Part shown: one piece after another, positions 1-10,932 of the stretch
How positions within the stretch are numbered: the stretch's first letter is position 1
Layout: the number at the start of each line of letters is the position of its first letter
DNA from: Tribonema minus
Taxonomy: Eukaryota; Sar; Xanthophyceae; Tribonematales; Tribonemataceae
DNA length: 64,000 nt
Direction of reading: 5' to 3'
Assembly: GCA_017506865.1 (NCBI GenBank)
Contig: JAFCMP010000312.1
Location: forward strand, 620,001 to 684,000
Position numbers and translations under genes: made by a program
The notes under the pieces: model-generated
What the model saw: only the letters and a program-made list of their open reading frames with translations
The model's database searches: none
What the model was told of the DNA's origin: nothing

Positions 1-61
1 ACCCTCGTGATAAACCGATGCCCCCCCCCCCCCTCCCTGTGTCATCAACCATCTTACACAG

Positions 62-3000
62 GCACATCCTGTCAGACGAGGAGAGTGACAGCGAGGCGGA
101 GGATGACTACGTAGACGATGTGCAGCTCAAGCCCAGCCTGAGCTCGACGGTCGTGGGCGGGCGCCGCGTGTCCGTGTGCGCGGAGCTCGTGGACCCCAAC
201 GCCGTAAGTTACTAGCGTGTTGAATAGAAAGTTGAAGTTGCCCAACCTTTCTTGACCTTTTCCTGAATTATTTGAAGCATTAAAAAAAGTTCGAAGGAGC
301 ACGCGCCGCGTGTTCGTGTGCGCGGACTTGTGGACCCCAACGCCGTAAGTTGAACTAGGAATTGGAAGTTTTCCTTATGAAGAACTCAGAGGAGAGAGTG
401 CGCTGCCTTGAGCATAGGCAGAAGTTTCAGGCGTATGAAGGCCATGACCATTTGATAGTGGGCGGGCGCCGTGTATCCGTGTGCGCGGAGCTCGTGGACC
501 CCAACGCTGTAAGTTAGCAGCGTTGTAGATATGAAGTTGAAGTTTTCCTGACTTTCTTGGCCTTTTACTGGAGTAATGTCGAGTATTTCAAACAGTTCGA
601 AGTAGCACGACCGATGTGTCCATGTGTTCAGAGGTCATGGACCTCGAACGCCGAAAGTGTGTTGAATCAAAACTTGAAGTGCGCTTGAGTCATTTGAAGC
701 ATCGCAAATTACACATGCAGTGCGTGACGCGCGTTTGTGTGCGCGGAGCTGCTCGACCCTAATCCCGTGAACCTGTTGCTGTTGGTTGTTCGATTAAAAA
801 TTAAAGTCTGCCTATTGAAGTATGAAGAAATTGAAGGGTTAGGGTTAGAGTTAGGTTTAGGGTTAGGGTTGGGGTTAGGGTTAGAGTGCGCTGCCGTACG
901 CAGAGGTGAAATTCTGCGGCACATGAAGGGGCAATGACTGCTTAGGCTAGCGGGCGCGCGCCGCGTGCCGGTGTGCGCAGAGCTTGTTGCTGGGAACGCC
1001 GTAAGTTGAAATAGAAATTGAAGTTTGAATTTAAAAATTGAAGTTGCGCCGAGTGTCCGCGCCATTTGCCTGTGCGCCCGGAGCTTGTGCACCTCCACTG
1101 CCATGAATGTGCGAGAGGAAGTTGACTTTTTACTGAATTTTTTAAGTATCAAAGAGGCGCGTGCCGTATGTTAGGGTTAGGGTTAGGTTCGTCGACCCCT
1201 ACGCCGTGTGTGTGTTTGAGCCCATCCCGCCCGCGAGCACAGGTAAAAGGTGTGCTCCTGACGGCTCAAGCCCCTCGAGCCAAAAGACAGAAGCAGCACA
1301 TGCCATTACTTATCCCTGACCCCCCGCCCATTTCCCCCCAAAATTGAACTCCAGAAGCAGGCTAGGTACGTGTGCTCTCACCATTCATCAAGCATCTCAA
1401 GTCAAACATGGCGATCCACCATTCCTGACCACTTTAAGCAGTACTACTGTAAATCACCCTCATCTCTTGCCCTCTTGCCCCCCCCCCCCCCCCCCTGCCC
1501 ATTACCCCACGTATTAGATCTCCAGAAGCAGGCCGAGCCGAGCAAGTACTCCAAGTCAAACATGGCGAACCACCATTCGCGACTAAAACTGTAAATCACC
1601 GTCATCTCTTGCCCCCCTTCCCCCCCCCGCCCCGCATGTGAACTCCAGAAGCAGGCCGAGCCGAGCAAGTACCCCAAGAGCAAGCAGGAGGCCAACAGGA
1701 TCTTGGACATACTGTCTGAGAATCTGTGAGTGACGTGGACGCTGCATGAGTAACTCAATGCTTTGGCACCACCTATCGGCAACGTGGCTGCTACACGAGT
1801 AACTCAAGATTTGGAATTACGTAACCGCTTTGTGATGGATGATGATGACGCTGCACGGCCTGAGGTCATAATTACGTAACTTCTGCCTTCCAGAATCAGT
1901 GTCGCTTATTTACAAGAGTTCATATGGTGGCTACACGTCATTGCGGAGGTCAGGGAGGCACGGTTTACATGTATTCCTTGAAAAAGATACTCCAAAGTCG
2001 CATATTGCTTTGGGTAAGGATGAGCGTCAGTGACTAACTGGGCAACGAAACTCGACTTGAGCACTTGTCACAAAGTAGCATTTCTGGTCCCTAGATCAGT
2101 GCTATTTGCAAGTTCCCGTGCTTCTGCATACCTTTCATGCGGAGGTGCTTGAGATTGGTGCCGTCCGTTCAGCATGAGAGCACACGCCATATGCAACGCT
2201 GATCCCACTCGCGCTGCAGAAGCTCTGCTTCACGTACGTGAGAGTCACACATGTTCAAGCTCTTGCACCCTGGATAAACAAGTGATGCAGAAGTAAACTT
2301 CAACTTGAAGTTCAGAGCGCAGCTGATCATATTTTGCTGAATGCGCTGTGTTGTGTGCACGGCAGCATGTTCAAGCACCTGGACCCTGGATCTACGGAGC
2401 GCGTAATGGAGGCCATGTTCAACGTGCGCAAGGAGCCGGGCGACTGCATCATCAAAGAGGGTATGTATGTACATTCAGTGGGCATGCATGCCGACAGCCG
2501 TTGAAACAGCTTGAGCATGTAAACAGTGCTGTTGAGGAGTCGAAGTTGATCAGTTGGAGTAGCAACCTCCACTAAAGTTAAAGAGAACTGGAAGGACAGT
2601 CACAAAGGGTGGCTTCAATGCGAAGCAAGTCTTCTTGGTGCCTGAGGGAGCATTGACACGCGGCATACGTGCTTGGCGAGGGCTAGGCTAGTCAAGGCTC
2701 AAGCTGTTCTCCACCACAGAGGTTGGTTAGGGTCAGGGTTAGGGTTCGGTTAGCGTTAGGGTTTTGCTGCTGATCTTCCAGGAGGCGGCGTTCCATGCAC
2801 ACGTGAGGGTAACCGCTTCGAGTCAACATGAGTGTGGGGCTGTGAGATTGGTTATTGGTGTAGCATGGAGGCTAGTGGATGCGAGCCATCGTATGCAACA
2901 TATGTTATTTGTACGTACACGCGTGTACACAGGACCTAGCCTCATATCACCGTTGCGGCTCGCTGCTGCAGGGGAGGAGGGCGACACCTTCTACCGTAAG

Positions 3001-6000
3001 TTGTGTGTGATTTACGTGCTGTGGTGCACATGGGTATGTAACGTGTACATGTGTATACCTACCCCTTGTACATGCCCATACACATACCCACAACCTCGTA
3101 TCACCGTTGCGGCTCGCTGCCGCAGGGGAGGAGGGCGACAACTTCTACGTCTATGCGTAACTGAAGTGTTTATGCAGGGTATGTGCAGACAAATGCGTAT
3201 GCCTACCCCTTGTACGTGCCTATACGTACCCTAACCGCCGCTGCTCGCTGCCACAGGGGAGGAGGGCGACAACTTCTACGTGATCGATGAGGGCACCATC
3301 GTGTATACCTACCCTTTGTACATGGTTATACATACCCTAACCTCGTACCCCCATCGCTGCTCGATGCTGCAGGGGAGGAGGGCGACAACTTCTACGTGAT
3401 CGACGAGGGCACGATCGACGTCTACATCAAGAAGGAGGGGAAGGAAATCAAGGTGCGCAAGATTAAAGTGGCAGAGGGGCAACAACCCTAACCTCAAGCC
3501 TAACCCTAACCCTTCTGTGTAATCTGAAGTGTGCCTCAGCAGCATTCAGTCTGCACACGCGTTGTGCACAGGCTTTACTCCGTCTACATCGAGAAGGACG
3601 GAAGGAAATCAACTCTGAAAGCTGCAGGGGCATCAACATCCATGTCAGCTGTGAGCCTTGCCCCTACAGTCGCATGAGTCAGCAGCTCTCAGGCTGGTAC
3701 TCATATGGCGCACAGGCGTCGCTCCAGAGGTGCGGCGCTGCCTGCTGTTTGATCATTCAATCCTGGCGCTTGGGGTTGCAGAGCCACAATATATGAGCAT
3801 ATGCTTTTACGCTTCGACCGCTAGTTAAACCCGTCGCCTGAAGTGTAGCAACAGGTGGCCAGATCTGCCATGTACAGTTAGCCCTGAGGCAAATAACGGA
3901 CAAGGAGAAAACAAATTGTCAATGTCCGGGCCACGTAGTTTACATAAAGTCTGGCTTGCGGCGCGTGGAAACTGACCACACGACTCCATGCGGGCTGCGT
4001 CCATGCTGAGCACTGCCAGCCAAACTTCAAAGCTTCAACCTCAAGCCTCGATGTGCCACAGCCACATCCCCTTTGCTGCAGGTTGAGAGCATTGGGGGGG
4101 GGGGGGGGGGGAATGAGACGTTTGAATCGGCCTGCATGCACAGTGCGTTGCGGCACTGCCGCCTAAACTGCCAAGCAGTAGCCTCAACTGTCTGCCCCGT
4201 GCACTGTGCTAGCTTAACCTTGACAACCTTGATAGCATGCAATTCAACAGTCAACACTCCTCTCTGCTCCAGGTGAAGAGCATGGGCTTCGGTGAGTCAT
4301 GTGGCGAGCACTGCCATCTAAACTTCAGCGCTACTTCATTTGACACCAGCCTCAACGGTCGACGCTCCTCTCTGCCGCAGGTGAAGAGCATGGGCGTCGG
4401 CGAGTCCTTTTGGCGATTGCCACTTGAACTTCAATGTTTTGTTGACACTGACTTCAACAGTTTGAAACTCCGCTTTGGTCCAGGTGAACTTCAATACTTC
4501 ATTGACACTAACTTCAACAGTCAACACTCCTCTCTGCCTCAGGTGAAGAGCATGGGCGTCGGCGAGTCCTTTGGCGAGCTAGCCCTCATGTACAGCACGC
4601 CGCGCACTGCGACGTGCAAGGCTGCGACCTCGCTGCGCCTGTGGGCGCTGGACAGGATCTCCTTCAAGGTGCGACTCTCCTCAACCCTAGCCCTAGGCCT
4701 AAACTTCAATGAACTTAGATTATGCTGCACCTGTAGGCGCTGGACAGAATCTCCTTCCAGGTGCGACTTTTCTGAATATCAGCCCTAACCAAAACTTCAC
4801 TATGAACTGTAACGTGCAAGGCCGCGACCGAGCTGCGCCTACAACGCTTTGCACTGTAATGCACAAGGTGTGCACCTGAGAGCGCTGGACAAAATCTCTT
4901 TGAAAGTGATATCTCCAGATCTGCCCCGAAATTCAGACCCTAACCCGCTCTGTGACAATCATGGCTTCCACGGCGCTGCACCTGTGAGCGCCGGCGGGTG
5001 TGAACTGCCGCTACCCAACTACCCGTTTCTCGATACGTACTGCTTGTTCCCCTCTGCCCAGTGTGAAATGCTGCTACCTACCCATTTCCCAGTACGTACC
5101 CCTTGTTCCCCTCGCCGAGTGTGAAATGCCACTACCCATTTGGCAGTATGTACCGCTGCCCCCCTCAGCCCAGTGTGAAATGCCGCTACCTGCTGACCAT
5201 TTTCGTTAGGGTTAGATGCTGCTACCTACCCCATTTTCTAACACGCACCCCCTGTTCCCATTGTTCTCGCGCAGCTCATCCTGATGCAGACGATGACTTC
5301 TGCCCGGTGTGAGATTGCTACCTACCCCATTTTTCAATACCCACCCCATGTCCTCGTCTTTCTCGCGCAGCTCATTCTGATGATTGCGGCGTGTGTTGGT
5401 TCACAGTACGCGCACATTGCCCAGTGTGAATTTTTGCTACATACCTACCCGTTTCTCAATACATACCCCTCGTCCCGGTCTATCTCGCGCAGCTCATCCT
5501 GATGCAGACGACCACCTCGCGCCGCAAGCAGTACAAGACCTTCCTCGACCGCGTCCCTATTCTGCACGAACTGACGGAGTACGAGGTCAGTTATGGTTGT
5601 TGCTTGAAGTATTTTTTGGAAGTGTCTTTAAGAAGAGCGCCAGCTTATTTCTTTGCAATTACTGCGCGCGGCAAGTAATACGGGTCCTTCCTGGACCGCG
5701 TCCCGAGGTCAGTTGAAGTATCAAGTTGAAGTTTTAAAAAATCAATCTTTTGAAGAACAGCGCGATTTCGCACGAATTGATGAAATATGAGGTCAGTTGA
5801 AGTTGTCAGTCGACGTATTCATCAGCGCCACGTTACGCGAGCTGACGGAGTACTAGGTCAGTTGAAGTTTTCAGATGACGTATTCTTTGGAAGTTTCAAA
5901 TAGCACCTCGCACAGCTGACGGAGCACGATGTCAGTTTGAGTGCTCAGTTGAAGTGCTCAGTTGGAGCATTCATCAGAAGCATCAGACAGCGCAACTTCG

Positions 6001-9000
6001 CACGAGCTGACGGAGTTGCAGTGTTCAGTTGAAGTATGCGGGTAAGGTGTTCTCAAAATCTTTTTAGTGTTTATCATCTGAGGTGGTGTGAGGGCTCATC
6101 GTCATTTAACGCAGGCCTGGCGATGCTTGTGATAGTCACTGCGCATTTTGGTTGCCATGGACTTTGCGCTCGGGTGAGGTGTGCTGCGTGCCATGAGTAA
6201 CGGTCATGTAACTGCCTGCGTGCTGTCGGAAATGAGGATCGCGGCAGGCACGATGCACAGGAAGAGAAGCCGCGTGTTGCGGGTGGAGCGAGAGTGATAA
6301 GCTGTGTAGGTCGCAAACCTGAAGAAGGAAGGCGAAAAAGTGCCAAAAGGAAAGTTCTGGAGAGACCAGAAATGTGCGATACACCCTGAACTGACGAGTC
6401 ATTTGCTGTGCCCCCCGTACTGTATAACTGTGACCAGTCATGACCCTGCATGGCTAATGTACTGCAGACCTTATGTGAGGCTGCTATTGCGACACCTGCA
6501 ACTGCCATGTTCTGTGCACAGGTCCTCACCGTCGCCGACTGGTGGAGGAGGTAGTGGAGGATGGTCACATGAATGTAACTGTCATGTAACTGCCGTGTCT
6601 GTGTACAGGTCCTCACCGTCGCCGACTCCCTGGTGGAGGAGGTGGTGGAGGACGGCCACGTGATCTGCGAGCAGGGGGACGTCGGAGAGGCCTTCTACAT
6701 CATCAAGGATGTGAGGAACTTGAGTTTCAGAATGTATAATTCAATATACTTTCACAAGTACTTGTTGAAGTATGCGTTGGTGTACATAACATTACATGAA
6801 CAAATCTGTACACACAGAAGTGCAAAATGCGAGCAGGGGGACGTCGGGGAGGCATTCTCATCATCAAAGATGTGAGCAACGTACACATAAACCTCAAGCA
6901 CTTGTTGAAGTACGTGTTTGTGGACATATTAAACTGTGACAACTGTTGCCATAGCGAAAGTTGGTCACGTGATCTGCGAGCAGGGGATGCTGGAGAGGCG
7001 TTCTACATCATCTACGACATGATAAACATGAATGCACACATGTGTAACACATTAGCAAAGATGTTAGGGAGGTGTATTCTGCAGAGTGACGAAGTACAAC
7101 ATTCAAAATATATCTATCATCATGATTGTAGGTCGTGAATGTAGGCGATGCCTGAACCTTGTCTGATCTGCTGCATGCACTTGGAAGTTTTTTTGCGTGC
7201 TGCCTTACTGTAAGGGCTCAGCAGAGATCATGAGCCTGCCACTGCCCTGCATACATTCTGTAGAGCATTGCGTCAAGTTGAGAGTACACCCAATGACCAA
7301 AATGCTAGCGGCAGTTTACAAGTTTTGTCATTTTCAACAAGTCTATGACAGCAACACTTGCATATGGTTTACTTTAAAGTATGGTACTGTGGTTTTGAAA
7401 AGACGCGTGTGGTTTGCACACAGTGCCACTCCCTGCGCCAATTCTAGTTTTTGATCCTGCACGGCACCCTAACTTCACCTCTGCTTCAGGGCACCGTCAT
7501 CCATCACCTAACTTCTTATCTAACCTCAACTCTCTGCTTGCCCCAAACCCTAGCGCACCATCGTCTGTCATCGAATGGACGCCACCAGTGAGGTGGTAAA
7601 CCTAACCCTACCCCCATTTCCAGCCCTGAACCTTAGTCTCAAGCTGAGTCTGGCTTCATCCTGAATGTTACACGTGAACTTACACCGCTGCTGCAGGGCA
7701 CCGTCGTGTGCCGGCAAACGGACGCTACCGGGGAGGTGGTGGAGGTCGCACGCCTGGGCGAGGGGCACTACTTTGGCGAGGTAAGCAGCAGCGCTCACCT
7801 TCAATTAAAATAGGGTTAGGGTTAGGGTTACGGTTAGGATTAGCCCCAGCGCTCAGCTTCGGGCTGGGGTGAGGGGCACTCCTTTGGCGAGGTGAGCAGC
7901 AGCGCTCCACTTGAATCGAACGGTTTAGGGTTAGAGTTAGGATTAACATAGGGTTAGCCCCAGCGCTCAGGTTCAGGCTGGGCGAGGGGCACTACCTCGG
8001 CGAGGTAAGCAGCAGCTCTCGGCTTCCATTGTTAGGGTTAGAGTTGGGGTTAGGGTTAGGGTTGGGGGGCTAGCCTCAGCGCTCAACTTCAGGCTGGGCA
8101 AGGGGGCGCTAGTTGGCGAGGTAAGCAGCAGTTAGGGTCAGATTCAGCACAACGCTCAGCTTCAGGGCCGTGCGTCTGGGCGAGGGGCAGTGCTCAACTT
8201 GACCCCACAAGCCACCGCCTTGACCCTGATGTGAAGCTGTGTGAGAGCTGGTGCGCAAGAGTTACAGCGGCGGCAGAGCCCTGAAAGTGGGTCAGGGCTA
8301 GAGTTAGGTTTTGGGATAGGGCTAGATGCCTGTACTTTGTTCTGGTCTTGGCGACAGCAGCTTAGAATAAGGCGTTAATGTTAGGGCAAGGGTAAGGGTT
8401 ACCGGCCGGACTGCACCCCTCTGCTGGATTTTAACTTCGCTTCTCATGATTCCAACTTCAATTCTCCTGGTTTGCTGTTGCTGCAGCTGGCGCTGATGAC
8501 CAGCAAGGCGCGGCAGGCGACGGTTACGGCAGTTGGGCAAACGACGCTGCTGTCGATGGACCGCAAGACCTTCAAGCGCATACTCGGTGAGCCAATGAAA
8601 GCTGAAGTTTTAAAGTACTTGAAGTATCTGCCCTCGCAGTGTTTGCACTTCATGTATTCCCACTTGGTGTTATGCTTAGATTAAGGGTCAATGCACCGCA
8701 AGGCCTTCAAGCACGTACTAGATGAGCCAATCCCAGCGGCTGAGCATCCGCTGCCCTGATCTCATATTCTCTGAGCTTGCGGAAGTCCTTTGAGTAGTAT
8801 GACAGGTGCTTCATTTCTCGCTGGTGTGAAATACCTTCAAGCGCATGGGCGAGAGGCATGGATCTCAAGGTCGTACCTCTCAGGGCCCAGCAAACGCCGC
8901 GTGCGCTTGTGCAGTAACTTCCCATGTCTAAGTCTACATGGCTACAGAATTGAGGGAACATTTCGCGCTACACACAGCACAACCTCAACACACCACCACA

Positions 9001-9414
9001 CCCCACTATTCAACTTTGGCAAGCTCCTCTGAGGGCCCAGCAAGCGCCGCGTGCGCTTGTGCAGTGACCTCGCATGAAGGTCCACACGGCTACAGTATGT
9101 ATGGAGCATTTTGCGCTACACTGAGCACAACTTCAACACCCTTGCACCCAATCTTCAACAGCCCCAGCCCCATTGTGGTCCGCTTGCTACGTAAGCTCTC
9201 ATGAAACATGAGTAGTTCAGGGACACTTCTTGACACATGACTAGTTCAGAGACACTTCATCTCGGCGTTGAGCATAACCTCAACACCTTTAACAACCCCA
9301 TTGTAATCCTGACCCCTGCCCCCCCTTCCCTGTCTGTGCGTGCCAGGGCGCATGGAGGATATCCTTCAGCGCAACATGGAGAGCTATCGCAAGATACAGG
9401 CGCAAGCGATATAG
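62..9414 (+). CDS. cAMP-dependent protein kinase type II regulatory subunit (5' partial)
   Basis: This is the regulatory subunit that holds the PKA catalytic subunit inactive until cAMP binds; it acts in the cytosol. Exons read as 62-203, 1649-1725, 2366-2460, 3373-3452, 4543-4668, 5493-5585, 6609-6710, 7697-7780, 8487-8586 and 9347-9414 (stop TAG); all phases agree and give 321 complete residues. In order they show an acidic stretch, the inhibitor site [16 protein letters not shown] (serine at the phospho-acceptor position, hence type II, close to animal [11 protein letters not shown]), a first cyclic-nucleotide domain with [16 protein letters not shown], and a second with [17 protein letters not shown]. 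Both keep the Glu and Arg that bind cAMP ribose and phosphate. The protein ends in [20 protein letters not shown]. About 80 N-terminal residues, including any docking/dimerization domain, lie before the window. Assignment is firm; exon edges are hand-called. Confidence 0.94.
301..1210 (+). repeat. Ladder of decayed copies of PKA-R inhibitor-site exon end
   Basis: The intron after the exon ending at 203 holds repeated copies of the exon's last ~45 bases plus donor. They start near 302, 466, 607, 728, 960, 1055 and 1165. The copy at 458-513 still encodes [17 protein letters not shown] followed by GTAAGT; others have decayed ([14 protein letters not shown] at 305). Several units include a run of TTAGGG-type repeats (839-893). 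Confidence 0.85.
2970..3610 (+). repeat. Exon-edge copies around PKA-R exon 3373-3452
   Basis: Acceptor-side copies of the exon start (GEEGDNFYV) lie at about 2970-2999, 3122-3155 and 3254-3302, each preceded by a CAG acceptor. A decayed copy of the exon end ([11 protein letters not shown]) lies at 3575-3610, past the true donor. Confidence 0.8.
4271..4905 (+). repeat. Exon-edge copies around PKA-R exon 4543-4668
   Basis: Copies of the exon start ([10 protein letters not shown]) lie at 4271-4308 and 4380-4412, and a weaker one near 4077 runs into a G tract. Copies of the exon end (ALDRISFK plus donor) lie at 4735-4765 and 4875-4910. Confidence 0.8.
5040..6030 (+). repeat. Exon-edge copies around PKA-R exon 5493-5585
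   Basis: Units of about 95 bases before the exon carry copies of its acceptor and start (LILMQT), best at 5273-5300 and 5367-5390. After it, the exon end HELTEYE with donor GTCAGTTGAAGT recurs at about 5690-5715, 5770-5800, 5835-5870, 5915-5945 and 6000-6030. Confidence 0.8.
6522..7025 (+). repeat. Exon-edge copies around PKA-R exon 6609-6710
   Basis: A near-identical copy of the exon start (VLTVAD...EEVVEDGH) lies at 6522-6567 behind its own CAG. Copies of the exon end ([14 protein letters not shown]) lie at 6826-6872 and 6965-7020, the first still followed by GTGAGC. Confidence 0.85.
7480..8195 (+). repeat. Exon-edge copies around PKA-R exon 7697-7780
   Basis: Decayed copies of the exon start lie at 7485-7510 and 7553-7595. 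Copies of the exon end GEGHYFGE plus GTAAGCAGCAG lie at 7867-7905, 7976-8015, 8093-8130 and 8165-8195. TTAGGG-like runs separate them (7814-7840, 8031-8062). Confidence 0.85.
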
Positions 9415-10932
9415 ACGTCCTGAAATATGGAGCTTTGAGTGAACAAGGGGGGGTGGGGGGGGAGGGGGGGGAGGGGTCTGTTGCATCGCACTACCAGCAA
9501 GCGGGTCTGTTGTATCGCACCACCAATCAAGCGCTTCATGATGTTCTTCAAGGCACAGGGGGCACGCTACTGCTGCTGCAAATCGTTGCTGTAGATCGTT
9601 ATCCGACGAAGGTGCGGGGGTGGCTCCAAAAACTTCAAGTTGAAGTGCAGAGTCTGCGACCCCGTAGTCAAGAGCGCTTCCTCGGGCTTCAACAGTGCGG
9701 CGATGCAGGCGCTGCTGATGCTGCGCTGACGATGCACCATAATGCAAGCAAGGCCCATACATATGCTGAATATCCATGGCTCCTACTGCTTCTCAGCTCT
9801 GCTTTGTGAACTGCTGCTGAACTGCTGTGGGAGGTTCGTGCATGGCCCGTGCCATGCACACTAGGGTCAAAATTGGGTTCGAGTTTGTAACTTAACCTAA
9901 CCTGAACCCTAATTTCAAAGGCTGTGGGTTGTGATCATTGTTGCCGTTGACATCATCGGCCGCAATTTGAAGATGCCTATGTGTATTATGTACAACGCGT
10001 CTTGGTGCTGGCAACAGAGCAGATGAAAAAAATGTTGAAGTTGACTTGCGGCGCTACACGACAAAGACCGGCAGAGCAAGTTAACGCAATGAGCCGGCGC
10101 ATGTGGGAATCACTTTGCCTGACAGTTGAGCCACTTGTCAGCGGCACGCGGCCACGGCGCTTTGCCATACGGACCATGCGACTGAACGCATGTCGATTAT
10201 CGTGTGCACTGTCGCCCAAATGGTTTGCATATTTTTGAGAGGTTCGAGAATGCTCACTGCGTGCACTTCTGTAGAAGAAGCAGTGTTGCGTTGTGTGGAT
10301 GATAAATACCACAATGCAGCAGAGGGGTGCGCACAGTCTGCGTATGTAAAAAAAATCGCAGTATCATTGTGTGTCATTTTTTAAAATCCGCTCTCACAAA
10401 GTGAATACAGTATTGAAATCTTCTTGAAGTATCGCGTACGCAGGCTAAGAGCGATGCGCCAAACCCCTCTTTTGCGCGCATTCTTGCGGAGCCGTGCGCT
10501 CGCGTGTTGCTTGAGTACAAGCATGTGTATATCAAGAAAATGTCAACAGCTTTGGTTGGTGGGCGCAGGCTGAATGTCAACAGCTTTGGTCCGTACATGC
10601 AGGCTGGCTTGTGCACTTCAATCAAGCACGCAATGCAGCTACAGCAGCGCTCAGCACCACCAGCACCGCTGCCACTACGCTCTCTGCCGCTTCATTCCCC
10701 CTGTACAACCATCAACAGCGCACGTCGAAGGCGATCGCCGCAGCAGCTGCAGCAGCTCTGCGCTACTGCTGCAGCAGCACCACCATCACCCCAACTGAGG
10801 GTGGGGGTTAGGGATAGGCTGCTGCGGCAAGACCGCCGTCGCCGCCGCCGCTGCGAAACCGAGTCGCTGACTTCATCTCAAACATCAACAGCACAGTTGG
10901 TCACCACAGCAGCTGCAGCAGCTCTACGTCCT
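9415..10932. other. Tail-to-tail intergenic region
   Basis: This lies between the stop codons of the PKA regulatory subunit and the carrier gene, so both 3' UTRs must fall here. I see a G-rich tract at 9447-9475, a short direct duplication around 9477-9530, and CAG/CAC-rich sequence from about 10630. No further gene is recognisable. Confidence 0.6.
10738..10793 (-). repeat. Copy of the carrier gene's 3' terminal region, past its stop
   Basis: This matches 10906-10957, which spans the end of the carrier's last exon and its stop codon, with few changes. It lies downstream of the stop, in presumed 3' UTR or flanking DNA. It shows that ladder copying is not restricted to introns. Confidence 0.65.

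Noticed and set aside
839-893. Chromosome end or true telomere
   Set aside because: The TTAGGG run is short, degenerate and inside an intron of an intact gene, with many similar runs elsewhere. It is interstitial.
6074-6616. 180-residue minus-strand open frame inside the PKA-R gene
   Set aside because: It lies in an intron that contains exon-edge copies, shows no family motif, and overlaps sequence explained by the plus-strand ladder.
9237-9809. 190-residue plus-strand open frame
   Set aside because: It runs over the last PKA-R exon in another frame and then through G-rich low-complexity sequence; no family resemblance.
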